Translations under genes and position numbers: made by a program
Shown here: piece after piece, positions 1 through 5,373 of the stretch
Layout: every line of letters starts with the position of its first letter
Position numbering within the stretch: position 1 is the stretch's first letter
Source: Sphingomicrobium sp.
GTDB taxonomy: Bacteria; Pseudomonadota; Alphaproteobacteria; Sphingomonadales; Sphingomonadaceae
NCBI GenBank assembly: GCA_030146725.1
Contig: JASLBJ010000089.1
Span: 1-5,373 of the forward strand
DNA length: 5,373 bases
Direction of reading: 5' to 3'
The notes under the pieces: model-generated
Told to the model about the DNA's origin: nothing
What the model saw: the letters and a program-made list of their open reading frames with translations, nothing else
Databases searched by the model: none

Positions 1-47
1 CCATCCTGCGCAGCTCGAAGGTCGCGCAGGACCTCGACGAGGGATGA
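1..47 (+). CDS. rbfA: Ribosome-binding factor A, C-terminal end only (partial)
   Basis: Only the last 14 codons are present, read from base 3 (ILRSSKVAQDLDEG) to the TGA at 45-47; the gene begins before the window. RbfA is a small KH-like protein that binds the 30S subunit and helps mature the 5' end of 16S rRNA. The tail resembles the usual RbfA ending, in which a leucine-rich segment and a 'VA-x-DL' stretch are followed by acidic residues. Its position at the head of a truB–rpsO–pnp cluster fits the common bacterial order. The stop overlaps the next start as ATGA, so translation of the two genes is probably coupled. The fragment is too short for identification by sequence alone, so the name rests partly on context. 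Confidence 0.72.
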   Translation, partial: ILRSSKVAQDLDEG

Positions 48-580
48 TCGCCGCGCTTGGCGAGCCGATGCAGGGAAACGGCTGCAGCGCAGAGCCATTT
101 GCCGAGCAGCACCGGGCGGCGCTCAAGGCCGCTTGTGCCGAGGATTGCGACATTTGGGCGATCTACTCGACGCCCTTCGACCCCGTCCATTTCGATGCCA
201 GCATCGACCAGCTCGCGGCCGCGCCGAACAACCGCGTTTTCGTCCTGTTCGACGGGAACGCGCTCGCCGGAATGTCGAGCTTTCTCGGGCTCGACGAAGC
301 TCGCCAGGTGGTCGAGATCGGCGGAACCTACTTTCGCCCGAGCTTGCGCGGCAGCGGCTTCAATCGCCGCGTCAAGGACATGATGCTGGCCCGCGCATTT
401 GACAGCGGCATTCGCCGGGTCGAGTTTCGAGTCGATGCTCGCAATCATCGTTCACAAGCGGCGATGACAAAGCTGGGCGCGGTTCGCGAGGGACTGCTGC
501 GCGCTGACAGGGTCACCTGGACCGGACACGTCCGCGACACCGTCCTGTTCGCAATCCTCAAGAACGAATGGCCGGTCTGA
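44..580 (+). CDS. GNAT-family N-acetyltransferase (RimJ/RimL-like)
   Basis: A 178-residue protein with a single GNAT fold of the Acetyltransf_3/RimJ-RimL type, which transfers acetyl from acetyl-CoA to an amine. The substrate cannot be told from the sequence. Visible elements are a hydrophobic β-strand pair (about 64-80) and the core strand VEIGGTYF (90-97). The acetyl-CoA pyrophosphate loop and helix follow at RPSLRGSGFNRRVK (98-111), with the Gly-x-Gly of motif A at 103-105. The motif-B signature is VEFRVDARNHRSQAAM (126-141) followed by KLGAVREGLLR (143-153), and the C-terminal strand is VRDTVLFAIL. The length is normal for a stand-alone GNAT. The ATG at 44 overlaps the rbfA stop but has its only purine-rich stretch (GAGGG, 39-43) directly against it. 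The in-frame ATG at 68 is an alternative start, since the fold seems to begin near residue 13. The gene is presumably co-transcribed with its neighbours; a ribosomal or other protein substrate would fit the context but is only a guess. Confidence 0.9.
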   Translation: MIAALGEPMQGNGCSAEPFAEQHRAALKAACAEDCDIWAIYSTPFDPVHFDASIDQLAAAPNNRVFVLFDGNALAGMSSFLGLDEARQVVEIGGTYFRPSLRGSGFNRRVKDMMLARAFDSGIRRVEFRVDARNHRSQAAMTKLGAVREGLLRADRVTWTGHVRDTVLFAILKNEWPV

Positions 581-592
581 TCGCGCTGCGCT

Positions 593-598
593 AAAGGG
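593..598 (+). promoter_or_regulatory. Ribosome binding site for the small exported protein
   Basis: AAAGGG lies 6 nt before the ATG at 605. A TTG at 599 in the same frame would sit directly against this motif with no spacer, so the ATG at 605 is the better start. Confidence 0.55.
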
Positions 599-604
599 TT
601 GGCA

Positions 605-1003
605 ATGTTCAAGTCCCTGATCCTGGCGAGCGCGCTGCTCGCATCGAGTGCCGCGCTCGCCAAGCCGCTGACCATGCGCCCGGGTGAAAGCTGGATGTTC
701 CGGATTGCGAAGGGCCAGCCTGCCCAGGCCCGCCGGGTTGCGGCGAATGCCAGGCCGGCGCCCGGCGAGGTCAAGGCGACGATGCTCAGCGCACTCGGAA
801 CGTCGATGACGCTCTCCAACAACAGTCCGATCGCTTACACTTTCCGTGCCGAGCTGCTTGGCGTTCCGGCGGGTGCGGGCAAGCCGGCAGCGCGGACCTG
901 CACGCTTGCCGCCCACGGCAAGCCGGTGCTCGAATATTGGCCGACCAAAGCGGCGATGGTGCGCATCGGCGAATTCAAGCCGACGGTCGAAGGCCGCTGC
1001 TGA
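605..1003 (+). CDS. Small exported protein of unknown function
   Basis: A 132-residue protein that I cannot assign to a named family. Its first 19 residues form a clear Sec signal peptide: one Lys at position 3, a hydrophobic Leu/Ala core, and an AxA-type cleavage site after ALA (17-19). The mature product of about 113 residues should be periplasmic, with no lipobox cysteine and no further membrane segment. It looks like a small β-rich domain, with alternating strands such as SWMFRI (29-34), IAYTFRAEL (76-84) and AAMVRIGEF (116-124). It has only two cysteines, C99 and C132, the last residue, which could form a disulfide after export. The start at 605 is chosen over an in-frame TTG at 599 because of the ribosome binding site spacing. 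Its TGA is followed immediately by the tdk start in the same frame, so the two are probably translationally coupled. Nothing in it points to a role in nucleotide or RNA metabolism. Confidence 0.8.
   Translation: MFKSLILASALLASSAALAKPLTMRPGESWMFRIAKGQPAQARRVAANARPAPGEVKATMLSALGTSMTLSNNSPIAYTFRAELLGVPAGAGKPAARTCTLAAHGKPVLEYWPTKAAMVRIGEFKPTVEGRC
989..993 (+). promoter_or_regulatory. Ribosome binding site for tdk, inside the preceding gene
   Basis: GAAGG lies 10 nt before the TTG at 1004, within the last codons of the exported-protein gene. It supports initiation at the TTG that directly follows the upstream TGA stop. Spacing is slightly long and the match is partial. Confidence 0.4.
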
Positions 1004-1621
1004 TTGGCTAAGCTCTATTTCTATTATGCGGCGATGAATGCGGGGAAATCGACGACCCTGCTGCAGGCCGATTTCAACTATCGCGAGCGCGGCATGGAAA
1101 CGATGCTGTGGACCGCGTCGCATGACGATCGCGCGGGCACCGGCACCATCGCGTCGCGCCTTGGCCTGACGGTCACTGCCCACCCCTACTCACCGGGCGT
1201 CGACCTGTTTGCAGCGGTCGGGCAGGAACTGGAGCTGCGCAAGCTCGATTGCGTGCTGGTCGACGAAGCCCAATTCCTGACGAGCGACCATGTGCTGCAG
1301 CTATGCCGCCTGTGCGACGAACTCGACCTGCCGGTGCTGTGCTACGGCCTGCGCACAGACTTCCTCGGCAATCTTTTTCCCGGCAGCGCCGGCCTTCTTG
1401 CGCTCGCCGACGCGCTGGTCGAGCTCAAGGCGGTTTGCGATTGCGGGCGCAAGGCGACGATGAACCTGCGCGTCAACGCCGACGGGCAGGCGGTCGCAGC
1501 CGGCGCTCAGACCGAGATCGGCGGGAACGACCGCTATGTCGCGCTGTGCCGTCGCCATTTTACCGAACGCCTGCACGAAGCCGAGGCTCGGCAGCGCAGC
1601 GCGGGGACTGCTTCTTCTTAG
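1004..1621 (+). CDS. tdk: Thymidine kinase (type II, TK1-like)
   Basis: ATP-dependent phosphorylation of thymidine to dTMP in the pyrimidine salvage pathway; cytoplasmic, usually a tetramer. The 205-residue length equals that of the E. coli enzyme as I recall it, and the opening residues MAKLYFYYAAMNAGKST are close to it. The P-loop is MNAGKST (11-17). DEAQ at 87-90 carries the Walker B aspartate and the catalytic glutamate E88. CYGLRTDF (113-120) and the lasso-region IGGNDRYV (172-179) match the nucleoside-binding parts of the family. The zinc ligands are all present: C145, C147, C182 and H185. The start is a TTG placed directly after the upstream TGA. The next in-frame ATG (1034) falls at M11 inside the P-loop region and would remove the first β-strand, so the TTG is strongly favoured. 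The stop TAG is followed at once by the truB GTG. No key residue is missing, so the enzyme should be active. Confidence 0.96.
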   Translation: MAKLYFYYAAMNAGKSTTLLQADFNYRERGMETMLWTASHDDRAGTGTIASRLGLTVTAHPYSPGVDLFAAVGQELELRKLDCVLVDEAQFLTSDHVLQLCRLCDELDLPVLCYGLRTDFLGNLFPGSAGLLALADALVELKAVCDCGRKATMNLRVNADGQAVAAGAQTEIGGNDRYVALCRRHFTERLHEAEARQRSAGTASS

Positions 1622-2509
1622 GTGCCCCATGGCTGGATCATCCTCGACAAGCCGGTTGGCCCCGGGTCGACGCAGATGGTGTCCGCAGTGAAACGGGCGC
1701 TGCGCGAGGCTGGCCAACCGAAGACCAGGGTCGGACATGGCGGGACTCTCGATCCGCTTGCATCGGGGGTGCTTCCGATCGCGATCGGCGAGGCGACCAA
1801 GCTGGCCGGGCGCATGCTCGACGCGACCAAGGCCTATGAGTTCACCATCCGCTTCGGCGAGGAAACCGACACCCTCGACGCCGAGGGCGAAGTGGTCGCG
1901 GCCAGCGACGTCCGGCCCGATGTCGATCAGGTCCGCACCGTGCTGCCCCGCTTCACCGGGCCGATCAGTCAGGTGCCGCCGGTCTATTCGGCGCTGAAGC
2001 TCGATGGCAAAGCGGCCTATGCGCGGGTCCGGGCCGGAGAAACGGTCGAGATGGTGCCGCGCTCGGTGACCGTCCACTCGCTTGAGGTTATCCACAGCGC
2101 CTCGCCCGACGAGGTCACACTCGGCACGACCGTGTCCAAGGGCACCTACGTTCGAAGCCTTGCCCGCGACATCGCGCACGCACTCGGCACGGTGGGCCAT
2201 GTGGTCATGCTCCGCCGCACCCGCGCCGGTCCGTTCACGCTGGGACAGGCTATTTCGCTGGACTTTTTGAACGAAGCCGCTAAGGCGCGGCAGCTTGACG
2301 GGGCGGTTCTGCCGCTCGAATTGGCGCTGGACGACATCCCGGCCCTTCCCGTCACTTCCGGCCAGGCTCAGTTGCTCCGTCATGGACAGCGGCTTGCCGG
2401 ATTCCCCGCAACGCCGGGGCTTCAGCTCGCTACCGACGAAGGCCGTCCGGTAGCGCTGGTCGAAGCCTTGGTGGATGGCCTTCGGGTCGTGCGGGGGTTC
2501 AACGTCTAG
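1622..2509 (+). CDS. truB: tRNA pseudouridine-55 synthase
   Basis: Converts U55 to pseudouridine in the T-loop of elongator tRNAs. The 295-residue protein starts at the typical TruB N-terminus [11 protein letters not shown] (3-13). The catalytic motif is [13 protein letters not shown] (40-52), with the nucleophilic aspartate at D44. Other family blocks follow: IGEATKL (55-61), VPPVYSALK (118-126), the RNA-contact motif [12 protein letters not shown] (172-183), and LRRTRAGPF (197-205). A short C-terminal part of about 60 residues takes the place of the larger PUA domain region found in longer homologues. The GTG at 1622 follows the tdk TAG with no gap and in the same frame. No other start would leave the first strand intact, and no strong Shine-Dalgarno is visible (a GGGGA at 1603-1607 is distant). 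Initiation therefore probably depends on ribosomes terminating at tdk. Downstream, rpsO begins 17 nt after the stop. Confidence 0.97.
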   Translation: MPHGWIILDKPVGPGSTQMVSAVKRALREAGQPKTRVGHGGTLDPLASGVLPIAIGEATKLAGRMLDATKAYEFTIRFGEETDTLDAEGEVVAASDVRPDVDQVRTVLPRFTGPISQVPPVYSALKLDGKAAYARVRAGETVEMVPRSVTVHSLEVIHSASPDEVTLGTTVSKGTYVRSLARDIAHALGTVGHVVMLRRTRAGPFTLGQAISLDFLNEAAKARQLDGAVLPLELALDDIPALPVTSGQAQLLRHGQRLAGFPATPGLQLATDEGRPVALVEALVDGLRVVRGFNV

Positions 2510-2513
2510 ACAC

Positions 2514-2519
2514 AAGGAG
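2514..2519 (+). promoter_or_regulatory. Strong ribosome binding site for rpsO
   Basis: AAGGAG, 7 nt before the rpsO ATG at 2527, is the best Shine-Dalgarno in the window. It fits the high translation expected of a ribosomal protein. Just upstream, inside truB, CGAAGGCC (2437-2444) and GGCCTTCG (2477-2484) form a perfect 8-bp inverted repeat that could shape the rpsO leader in the mRNA. Confidence 0.75.
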
Positions 2520-2526
2520 TGCAACG

Positions 2527-2796
2527 ATGTCGATTACCACCGAACGGAAGCAGGAACTGATCAAGGAACATGGCCGCGGATCCGAGGACACGGGTAGCCC
2601 CGAAGTCCAGGTCGCGATCCTGACCAGCCGAATCCAGACGCTGACCGAGCATTTCAAGACCCACGCGAAGGACAATCACTCGCGCCGCGGCTTGCTGATG
2701 ATGGTCAACAAGCGCCGCTCGCTGCTGGATTTCCTCCGCCGGGAGGATCAGAGCCGCTACACCGATCTCATCGCCAAGCTCGGCCTTCGCAAGTAA
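2527..2796 (+). CDS. rpsO: 30S ribosomal protein S15
   Basis: Primary-binding protein of the small subunit: it contacts the 16S rRNA central domain (h20/h22 junction) and helps form bridge B4 with 23S rRNA. The 89-residue length is standard for S15. Family blocks are visible in order: the N-terminal helix TTERKQELI (4-12), [16 protein letters not shown] (21-36), the rRNA-contact [14 protein letters not shown] (51-64), LLDFLRRED (66-74) and the terminal [12 protein letters not shown] (78-89). The start is set by AAGGAG at 7 nt. S15 represses its own mRNA in several bacteria. Any such leader here would have to lie mainly in the 3' end of truB, because the gap is only 17 nt. It is followed by a 10-bp GC-rich hairpin and then the pnp leader. 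Confidence 0.99.
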   Translation: MSITTERKQELIKEHGRGSEDTGSPEVQVAILTSRIQTLTEHFKTHAKDNHSRRGLLMMVNKRRSLLDFLRREDQSRYTDLIAKLGLRK

Positions 2797-2799
2797 TTC

Positions 2800-2824
2800 A
2801 AGCGGCCCCCATGCGGGGCCGCTT
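2800..2824 (+). terminator. Hairpin after rpsO: likely attenuating terminator or processing site
   Basis: AAGCGGCCCC (2800-2809) and GGGGCCGCTT (2815-2824) form a perfect 10-bp stem with a 5-nt loop (CATGC), starting 4 nt after the rpsO stop. The following bases are only mildly T-rich (CGCTATTG), so intrinsic termination would be partial. A hairpin between rpsO and pnp also occurs in E. coli, where it attenuates transcription and protects the rpsO mRNA end. That role here is by analogy. Confidence 0.65.
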
Positions 2825-2830
2825 CGCTAT

Positions 2831-2860
2831 TGAGCGTCCCGCAATTCGGCGGAACGTTCA
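2831..2860 (+). other. Stem-loop in the pnp leader, 12-position stem
   Basis: Bases 2831-2842 pair with 2849-2860: 10 Watson-Crick pairs, one G·U (2834/2857) and one C·A mismatch (2838/2853), around the 6-nt loop AATTCG. It has no T-tract after it, so it is not a terminator; it could be a double-stranded target for RNase III or a stability element. Confidence 0.5.
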
Positions 2861-2913
2861 CCGGGGCTCACCAGAATGCCCCAACGCCAGCGGGCCGGAC
2901 TGCCCGCACAAAA

Positions 2914-2947
2914 GGGCACCCACGAAAGTCCTGCTTTCATGGGACCC
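2914..2947 (+). other. Stem-loop upstream of the pnp start
   Basis: CCCACGAAAG (2919-2928) pairs with CTTTCATGGG (2934-2943) apart from one C·A mismatch (2923/2939), closing the loop TCCTG. GGG (2914-2916) and CCC (2945-2947) can extend the stem across a small internal loop. The hexamer GTCCTG at the loop (2928-2933) recurs at 2954-2959. Its TCCT could pair with the AGGA of the pnp ribosome binding site (2983-2986), a possible but weak masking interaction. Confidence 0.5.
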
Positions 2948-2980
2948 GCAACTGTCCTGGTGCGCATCTGGCCGCCGGGT

Positions 2981-2986
2981 GAAGGA
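2981..2986 (+). promoter_or_regulatory. Ribosome binding site for pnp
   Basis: GAAGGA lies 6 nt before the ATG at 2993. This fixes the PNPase start at [13 protein letters not shown], the usual N-terminal sequence context of alphaproteobacterial PNPases. Confidence 0.75.
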
Positions 2987-2992
2987 AATCAA

Positions 2993-5373
2993 ATGTTCGA
3001 TACCAAGACTGTAGAGATTGAATGGGGCGGACAGACGCTCAAGCTTGAAACGGGGCGCATCGCCCGCCAGGCCGACGGCGCGGTTCTCGCGACCCTTGGC
3101 GAAACCGTTGTGCTGTGCGCGGTCACCGCCGCAAAGTCGGTCAAGCAGGGCCAGGACTTCTTTCCGCTGACCGTCCACTATCAGGAAAAATTCTCCGCGG
3201 CCGGCCGCATTCCCGGCGGCTTCTTCAAGCGTGAGCGCGGCGCGACCGAAAAGGAAACTCTGACCAGCCGCCTGATCGATCGCCCGATCCGTCCGCTGTT
3301 TCCCGAAGGCTTCTACAATGAAGTCCTCGTGATCGCGCAGGTCCTGTCCTACGACGGCGAGAACGAGCCGGATGTCCTGGCGATGATTGCCGCTTCTGCC
3401 GCTCTGACCATCTCCGGCGTGCCCTTCATGGGTCCGATCGGCGGTGCGCGCGTCGGCTACATCGACGGCGAGTACATCCTCAACCCGAACAACCGCCAGA
3501 TTGCCGAGGGCGATCTCGACCTCGTCGTGGCCGGCACCCAGAACGCGGTGATGATGGTTGAATCCGAAGCCAAGGAGCTGTCGGAAGACGTCATGCTCGG
3601 CGCCGTGATGTTTGCGCATCGCGCGAGTGCCCAGGTCGTCGGCGCTATTATCAAGCTGGCCGAACAGGCGGCCAAGGAGCCCTGGGAACTGCCCGAGGAC
3701 ACCGAGAGCCACGGCATCCTTGGCAAGCTGCGCGAATTGGCAGGATCGGGCATCGAGAACGCCTACAAGCTCGCCGGCAAGGCCGAGCGGGTGGCAGCAA
3801 TTGCAGCCGCCAAGACCCCGCTCAAGGAAGCTTATGCCGACGCCGATCCGGCGACTGCGCTCAAGGCGACCAAGCTTGGCAAGAAGCTCGAAGCCGAGAT
3901 CGTTCGCAATGCGATCCTCAAGGAAGGGCGCCGGATCGACGGCCGCGACACCAAGACGGTTCGTCCGATCGAATCGATGGTCGGTTTCCTGCCGCGCACG
4001 CACGGCTCGGCCCTGTTCACGCGTGGCGAGACGCAGGCGATCTGCACGACTACGCTGGGCACCAAGGATGCCGAGCAGATGATCGACGGGCTCGAGGGCC
4101 TCAGCTACTCGCGCTTCATGCTGCACTATAACTTCCCGCCCTATTCGGTCGGCGAAGTCGGTCGCTTCGGGGCGCCGAGCCGTCGCGAGACCGGCCACGG
4201 CAAGCTGGCGTGGCGCGCGCTCCACCCGATGCTCCCGAGCATGGAGGAGTTTCCCTACACCATCCGGGTCCTGTCCGACATCACCGAGAGCAACGGCTCC
4301 TCATCGATGGCGACGGTGTGTGGCGGATCGCTGTCGATGATGGACGCTGGCGTTCCGCTCAAGCGTCCGGTGGCGGGCATCGCGATGGGCCTGATCCTCG
4401 AAGGCGAGAACTTCGCCGTGCTGAGCGACATCCTCGGTGACGAGGATCACCTTGGCGACATGGACTTCAAGGTCGCTGGCACGTCCGAGGGCATCACCAG
4501 CCTGCAGATGGACATCAAGGTCGCCGGGATCACCGAGGAAATCATGCGCGTCGCCCTTGCCCAGGCAAAGGACGGCCGCGAGCATATCCTCGGCGAGATG
4601 GGCAAGGCGCTTGGCGAGGTTCGCGGCGAACTGTCGGCACACGCTCCGCGCATCGAAACGATGAGCGTGCCCAAGGACAAGATCCGCGAGATCATCGGCA
4701 CCGGCGGCAAGGTCATCCGCGAGATCGTCGCGACGACCGGCGCCAAGGTCGACATCGACGACGAGGGCATCATCAAGATCAGCTCGTCAGATGTCGCGCA
4801 GATCGAGGCCGCTCGCCAGTGGATCCACGGCATCGTCGCCGAGCCCGAGCCGGGCACGGTTTACTCGGGCAAGGTCGCCAACATCGTCGATTTCGGAGCG
4901 TTCGTGACCTTCATGCCGGGCAAGGACGGGCTCGTCCATGTCTCCGAGATCCGCAACGAGCGGGTCGAGAATGTCCGGGACGTGCTGACCGAAGGCCAGG
5001 ACGTGAAGGTCAAGCTGCTCGAGGTCGACCAGCGCGGCAAGGTCCGCTTGTCGATGCGGGTTGTCGACCAGGAAACCGGTGCCGAGCTCGAGGACACGCG
5101 TCCTCCGCGCGAGCCGCGCGAAGGCGGTGATCGCAGTCCGCGCGGTGAAGGTCGCGGTGACCGCGGTGATCGCGGCCCGCGGCGTGACGGCGGCGGCGGC
5201 GGCGGCGGACGCGACCGTGGTCCCCGCCGTGAAGGTGGCGGTGGCGGTAACGGCGGCGGCGGACGTGGCGGTGAGCGTGGAGAGCGCGGGCCTCGGCGTG
5301 AGCGCGAAGGCGGCAGCGACAACGGCCCGGCGCCGGAGTTCGCCCCAGCCTTCCTGACCCGCGACGACGACTA
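2993..5373 (+). CDS. pnp: Polynucleotide phosphorylase (3' end at window edge)
   Basis: Phosphorolytic 3'-to-5' exoribonuclease, and polymerase in reverse; it degrades mRNA and matures RNAs, and in many bacteria works in the degradosome. The frame runs uninterrupted for 793 codons to the last base. The final TA may be the first two bases of a stop or a Tyr codon. The first RNase PH domain includes the RNA-gripping FFKR loop (77-80; FFRR in E. coli) and RPIRPLF (97-103). A helical linker covers about 215-310. The second, catalytic RNase PH domain contains [17 protein letters not shown] (477-493), with the metal-binding aspartates D483 and D489. The KH domain has GTGGK at 569-573. The S1 domain spans about 621-690. 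From about 703 an Arg/Gly-rich disordered tail follows, making this protein at least 80 residues longer than the 711-residue E. coli enzyme. The structured leader suggests post-transcriptional control. Identification is secure; only the exact end is unseen. Confidence 0.98.
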   Translation, partial: MFDTKTVEIEWGGQTLKLETGRIARQADGAVLATLGETVVLCAVTAAKSVKQGQDFFPLTVHYQEKFSAAGRIPGGFFKRERGATEKETLTSRLIDRPIRPLFPEGFYNEVLVIAQVLSYDGENEPDVLAMIAASAALTISGVPFMGPIGGARVGYIDGEYILNPNNRQIAEGDLDLVVAGTQNAVMMVESEAKELSEDVMLGAVMFAHRASAQVVGAIIKLAEQAAKEPWELPEDTESHGILGKLRELAGSGIENAYKLAGKAERVAAIAAAKTPLKEAYADADPATALKATKLGKKLEAEIVRNAILKEGRRIDGRDTKTVRPIESMVGFLPRTHGSALFTRGETQAICTTTLGTKDAEQMIDGLEGLSYSRFMLHYNFPPYSVGEVGRFGAPSRRETGHGKLAWRALHPMLPSMEEFPYTIRVLSDITESNGSSSMATVCGGSLSMMDAGVPLKRPVAGIAMGLILEGENFAVLSDILGDEDHLGDMDFKVAGTSEGITSLQMDIKVAGITEEIMRVALAQAKDGREHILGEMGKALGEVRGELSAHAPRIETMSVPKDKIREIIGTGGKVIREIVATTGAKVDIDDEGIIKISSSDVAQIEAARQWIHGIVAEPEPGTVYSGKVANIVDFGAFVTFMPGKDGLVHVSEIRNERVENVRDVLTEGQDVKVKLLEVDQRGKVRLSMRVVDQETGAELEDTRPPREPREGGDRSPRGEGRGDRGDRGPRRDGGGGGGGRDRGPRREGGGGGNGGGGRGGERGERGPRREREGGSDNGPAPEFAPAFLTRDDD
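5099..5371 (+). repeat. Low-complexity region encoding the Arg/Gly-rich PNPase tail
   Basis: Codons 703-793 of pnp encode mostly Arg, Gly, Asp/Glu and Pro. Three imperfect units carry the core RGPRR(D/E): 5171-5188, 5216-5233 and 5285-5302. The first two are followed by glycine runs: seven Gly codons at 5189-5209, and nine Gly broken by one Asn at 5234-5263. A weaker early unit, RSPRGE, lies at 5132-5149. Six consecutive GGC codons at 5189-5206 form a trinucleotide repeat that could change length by slippage without a frameshift. The units use different synonymous codons, so the repetition looks conserved at the protein level and not recently duplicated. The tail ends with the non-RG segment [14 protein letters not shown]. 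Confidence 0.85.

Larger units (their letters stand above)
2797..2992 (+). promoter_or_regulatory. Structured rpsO–pnp intergenic region / pnp leader
   Basis: The 196 nt hold no convincing gene but five successive inverted repeats: 2800-2824 (10 bp), 2831-2860 (12 positions with one mismatch), 2863-2882 (GGGGC/GCCCC), 2890-2907 (GCGGGC/GCCCGC, loop CGGACT), and 2914-2947 (10 positions with one mismatch plus 3 outer G-C pairs). Some arms compete: TGCCC at 2901-2905 can pair with GGGCA at 2914-2918 instead of its own partner. In E. coli the pnp leader folds into an RNase III target through which PNPase represses itself; a similar role here is inferred. I see no good -35/-10 pair in this gap. 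Confidence 0.5.

Noticed and set aside
599..604. TTG at 599 as the start of the small exported protein
   Set aside because: It directly touches the AAAGGG motif with no spacer and adds only two residues; the ATG at 605 has correct spacing.
2295..2323. TTGACG as a possible -35 box for an rpsO promoter inside truB
   Set aside because: No acceptable -10 element lies 16-18 nt downstream, and the hexamer falls in ordinary truB codons.
1301..2524. 407-codon open frame on the minus strand opposite tdk and truB
   Set aside because: It is a shadow frame: the plus strand holds two intact, motif-complete enzymes across the same bases, and no ribosome binding site or family motif supports the antisense product.
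2830..2858. TTGAGC as a possible -35 box for a pnp promoter
   Set aside because: The only candidate -10 at the right spacing, AACGTT, is a poor match, and these bases are better explained as arms of the 2831-2860 stem-loop.
2811..3014. 67-codon plus-strand frame starting in the rpsO terminator and running into pnp
   Set aside because: It begins in the hairpin loop with no ribosome binding site, has no family resemblance, and overlaps the pnp start out of frame. The inverted repeats explain this stretch better.
2858..4225. 455-codon open frame on the minus strand opposite pnp
   Set aside because: Its translation is rich in Arg, Gly, His and Asp with no recognisable fold. It lies antisense to clearly conserved PNPase domains; long antisense frames are expected in GC-rich coding DNA.
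4861..5322. Pro/Arg/Ser-rich minus-strand frame over the pnp tail
   Set aside because: The Pro/Arg/Ser repeats are simply the complement of the Arg/Gly codons in the PNPase tail.

Overview
This is a GC-rich stretch, all of it coding on the + strand, from an alphaproteobacterium, most likely a sphingomonad. The basis is the strong G/C preference at third positions, the core order rbfA–truB–rpsO–pnp, and the protein flavour of the acetyltransferase, TruB and PNPase. The placement is inferred from recognition, not from a search. I see no mobile element, CRISPR array, tRNA or rRNA gene, and no gene on the minus strand; the long minus-strand open frames are shadows of GC-rich coding sequence.

Layout: the last 14 codons of a probable rbfA (1-47) overlap the start of a GNAT acetyltransferase gene (44-580). 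A short gene for a small exported protein of unknown function follows (605-1003). Next come thymidine kinase tdk (1004-1621), tRNA pseudouridine-55 synthase truB (1622-2509), ribosomal protein S15 rpsO (2527-2796), a 196-nt non-coding gap full of inverted repeats (2797-2992), and polynucleotide phosphorylase pnp (2993 to beyond the window). The pnp frame is open through to the last base.

The genes are packed as one transcription unit up to rpsO. rbfA and the GNAT gene overlap by ATGA. The exported-protein gene, tdk and truB abut with no intervening base: TGA is followed directly by TTG, and TAG directly by GTG, all in one reading frame. The theme is ribosome and RNA maturation (RbfA, TruB, S15, PNPase), with a nucleotide-salvage enzyme and two accessory genes inserted between rbfA and truB. 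A 10-bp hairpin after rpsO is the only good terminator or processing candidate, and it is followed by a structured pnp leader.

I did not find a new biological system. The points worth a second look are the multi-hairpin rpsO–pnp intergenic region, the roughly 90-residue Arg/Gly-rich tail on PNPase, the zero-spacing in-frame stop/start junctions with non-ATG starts, and the unclassified exported protein.
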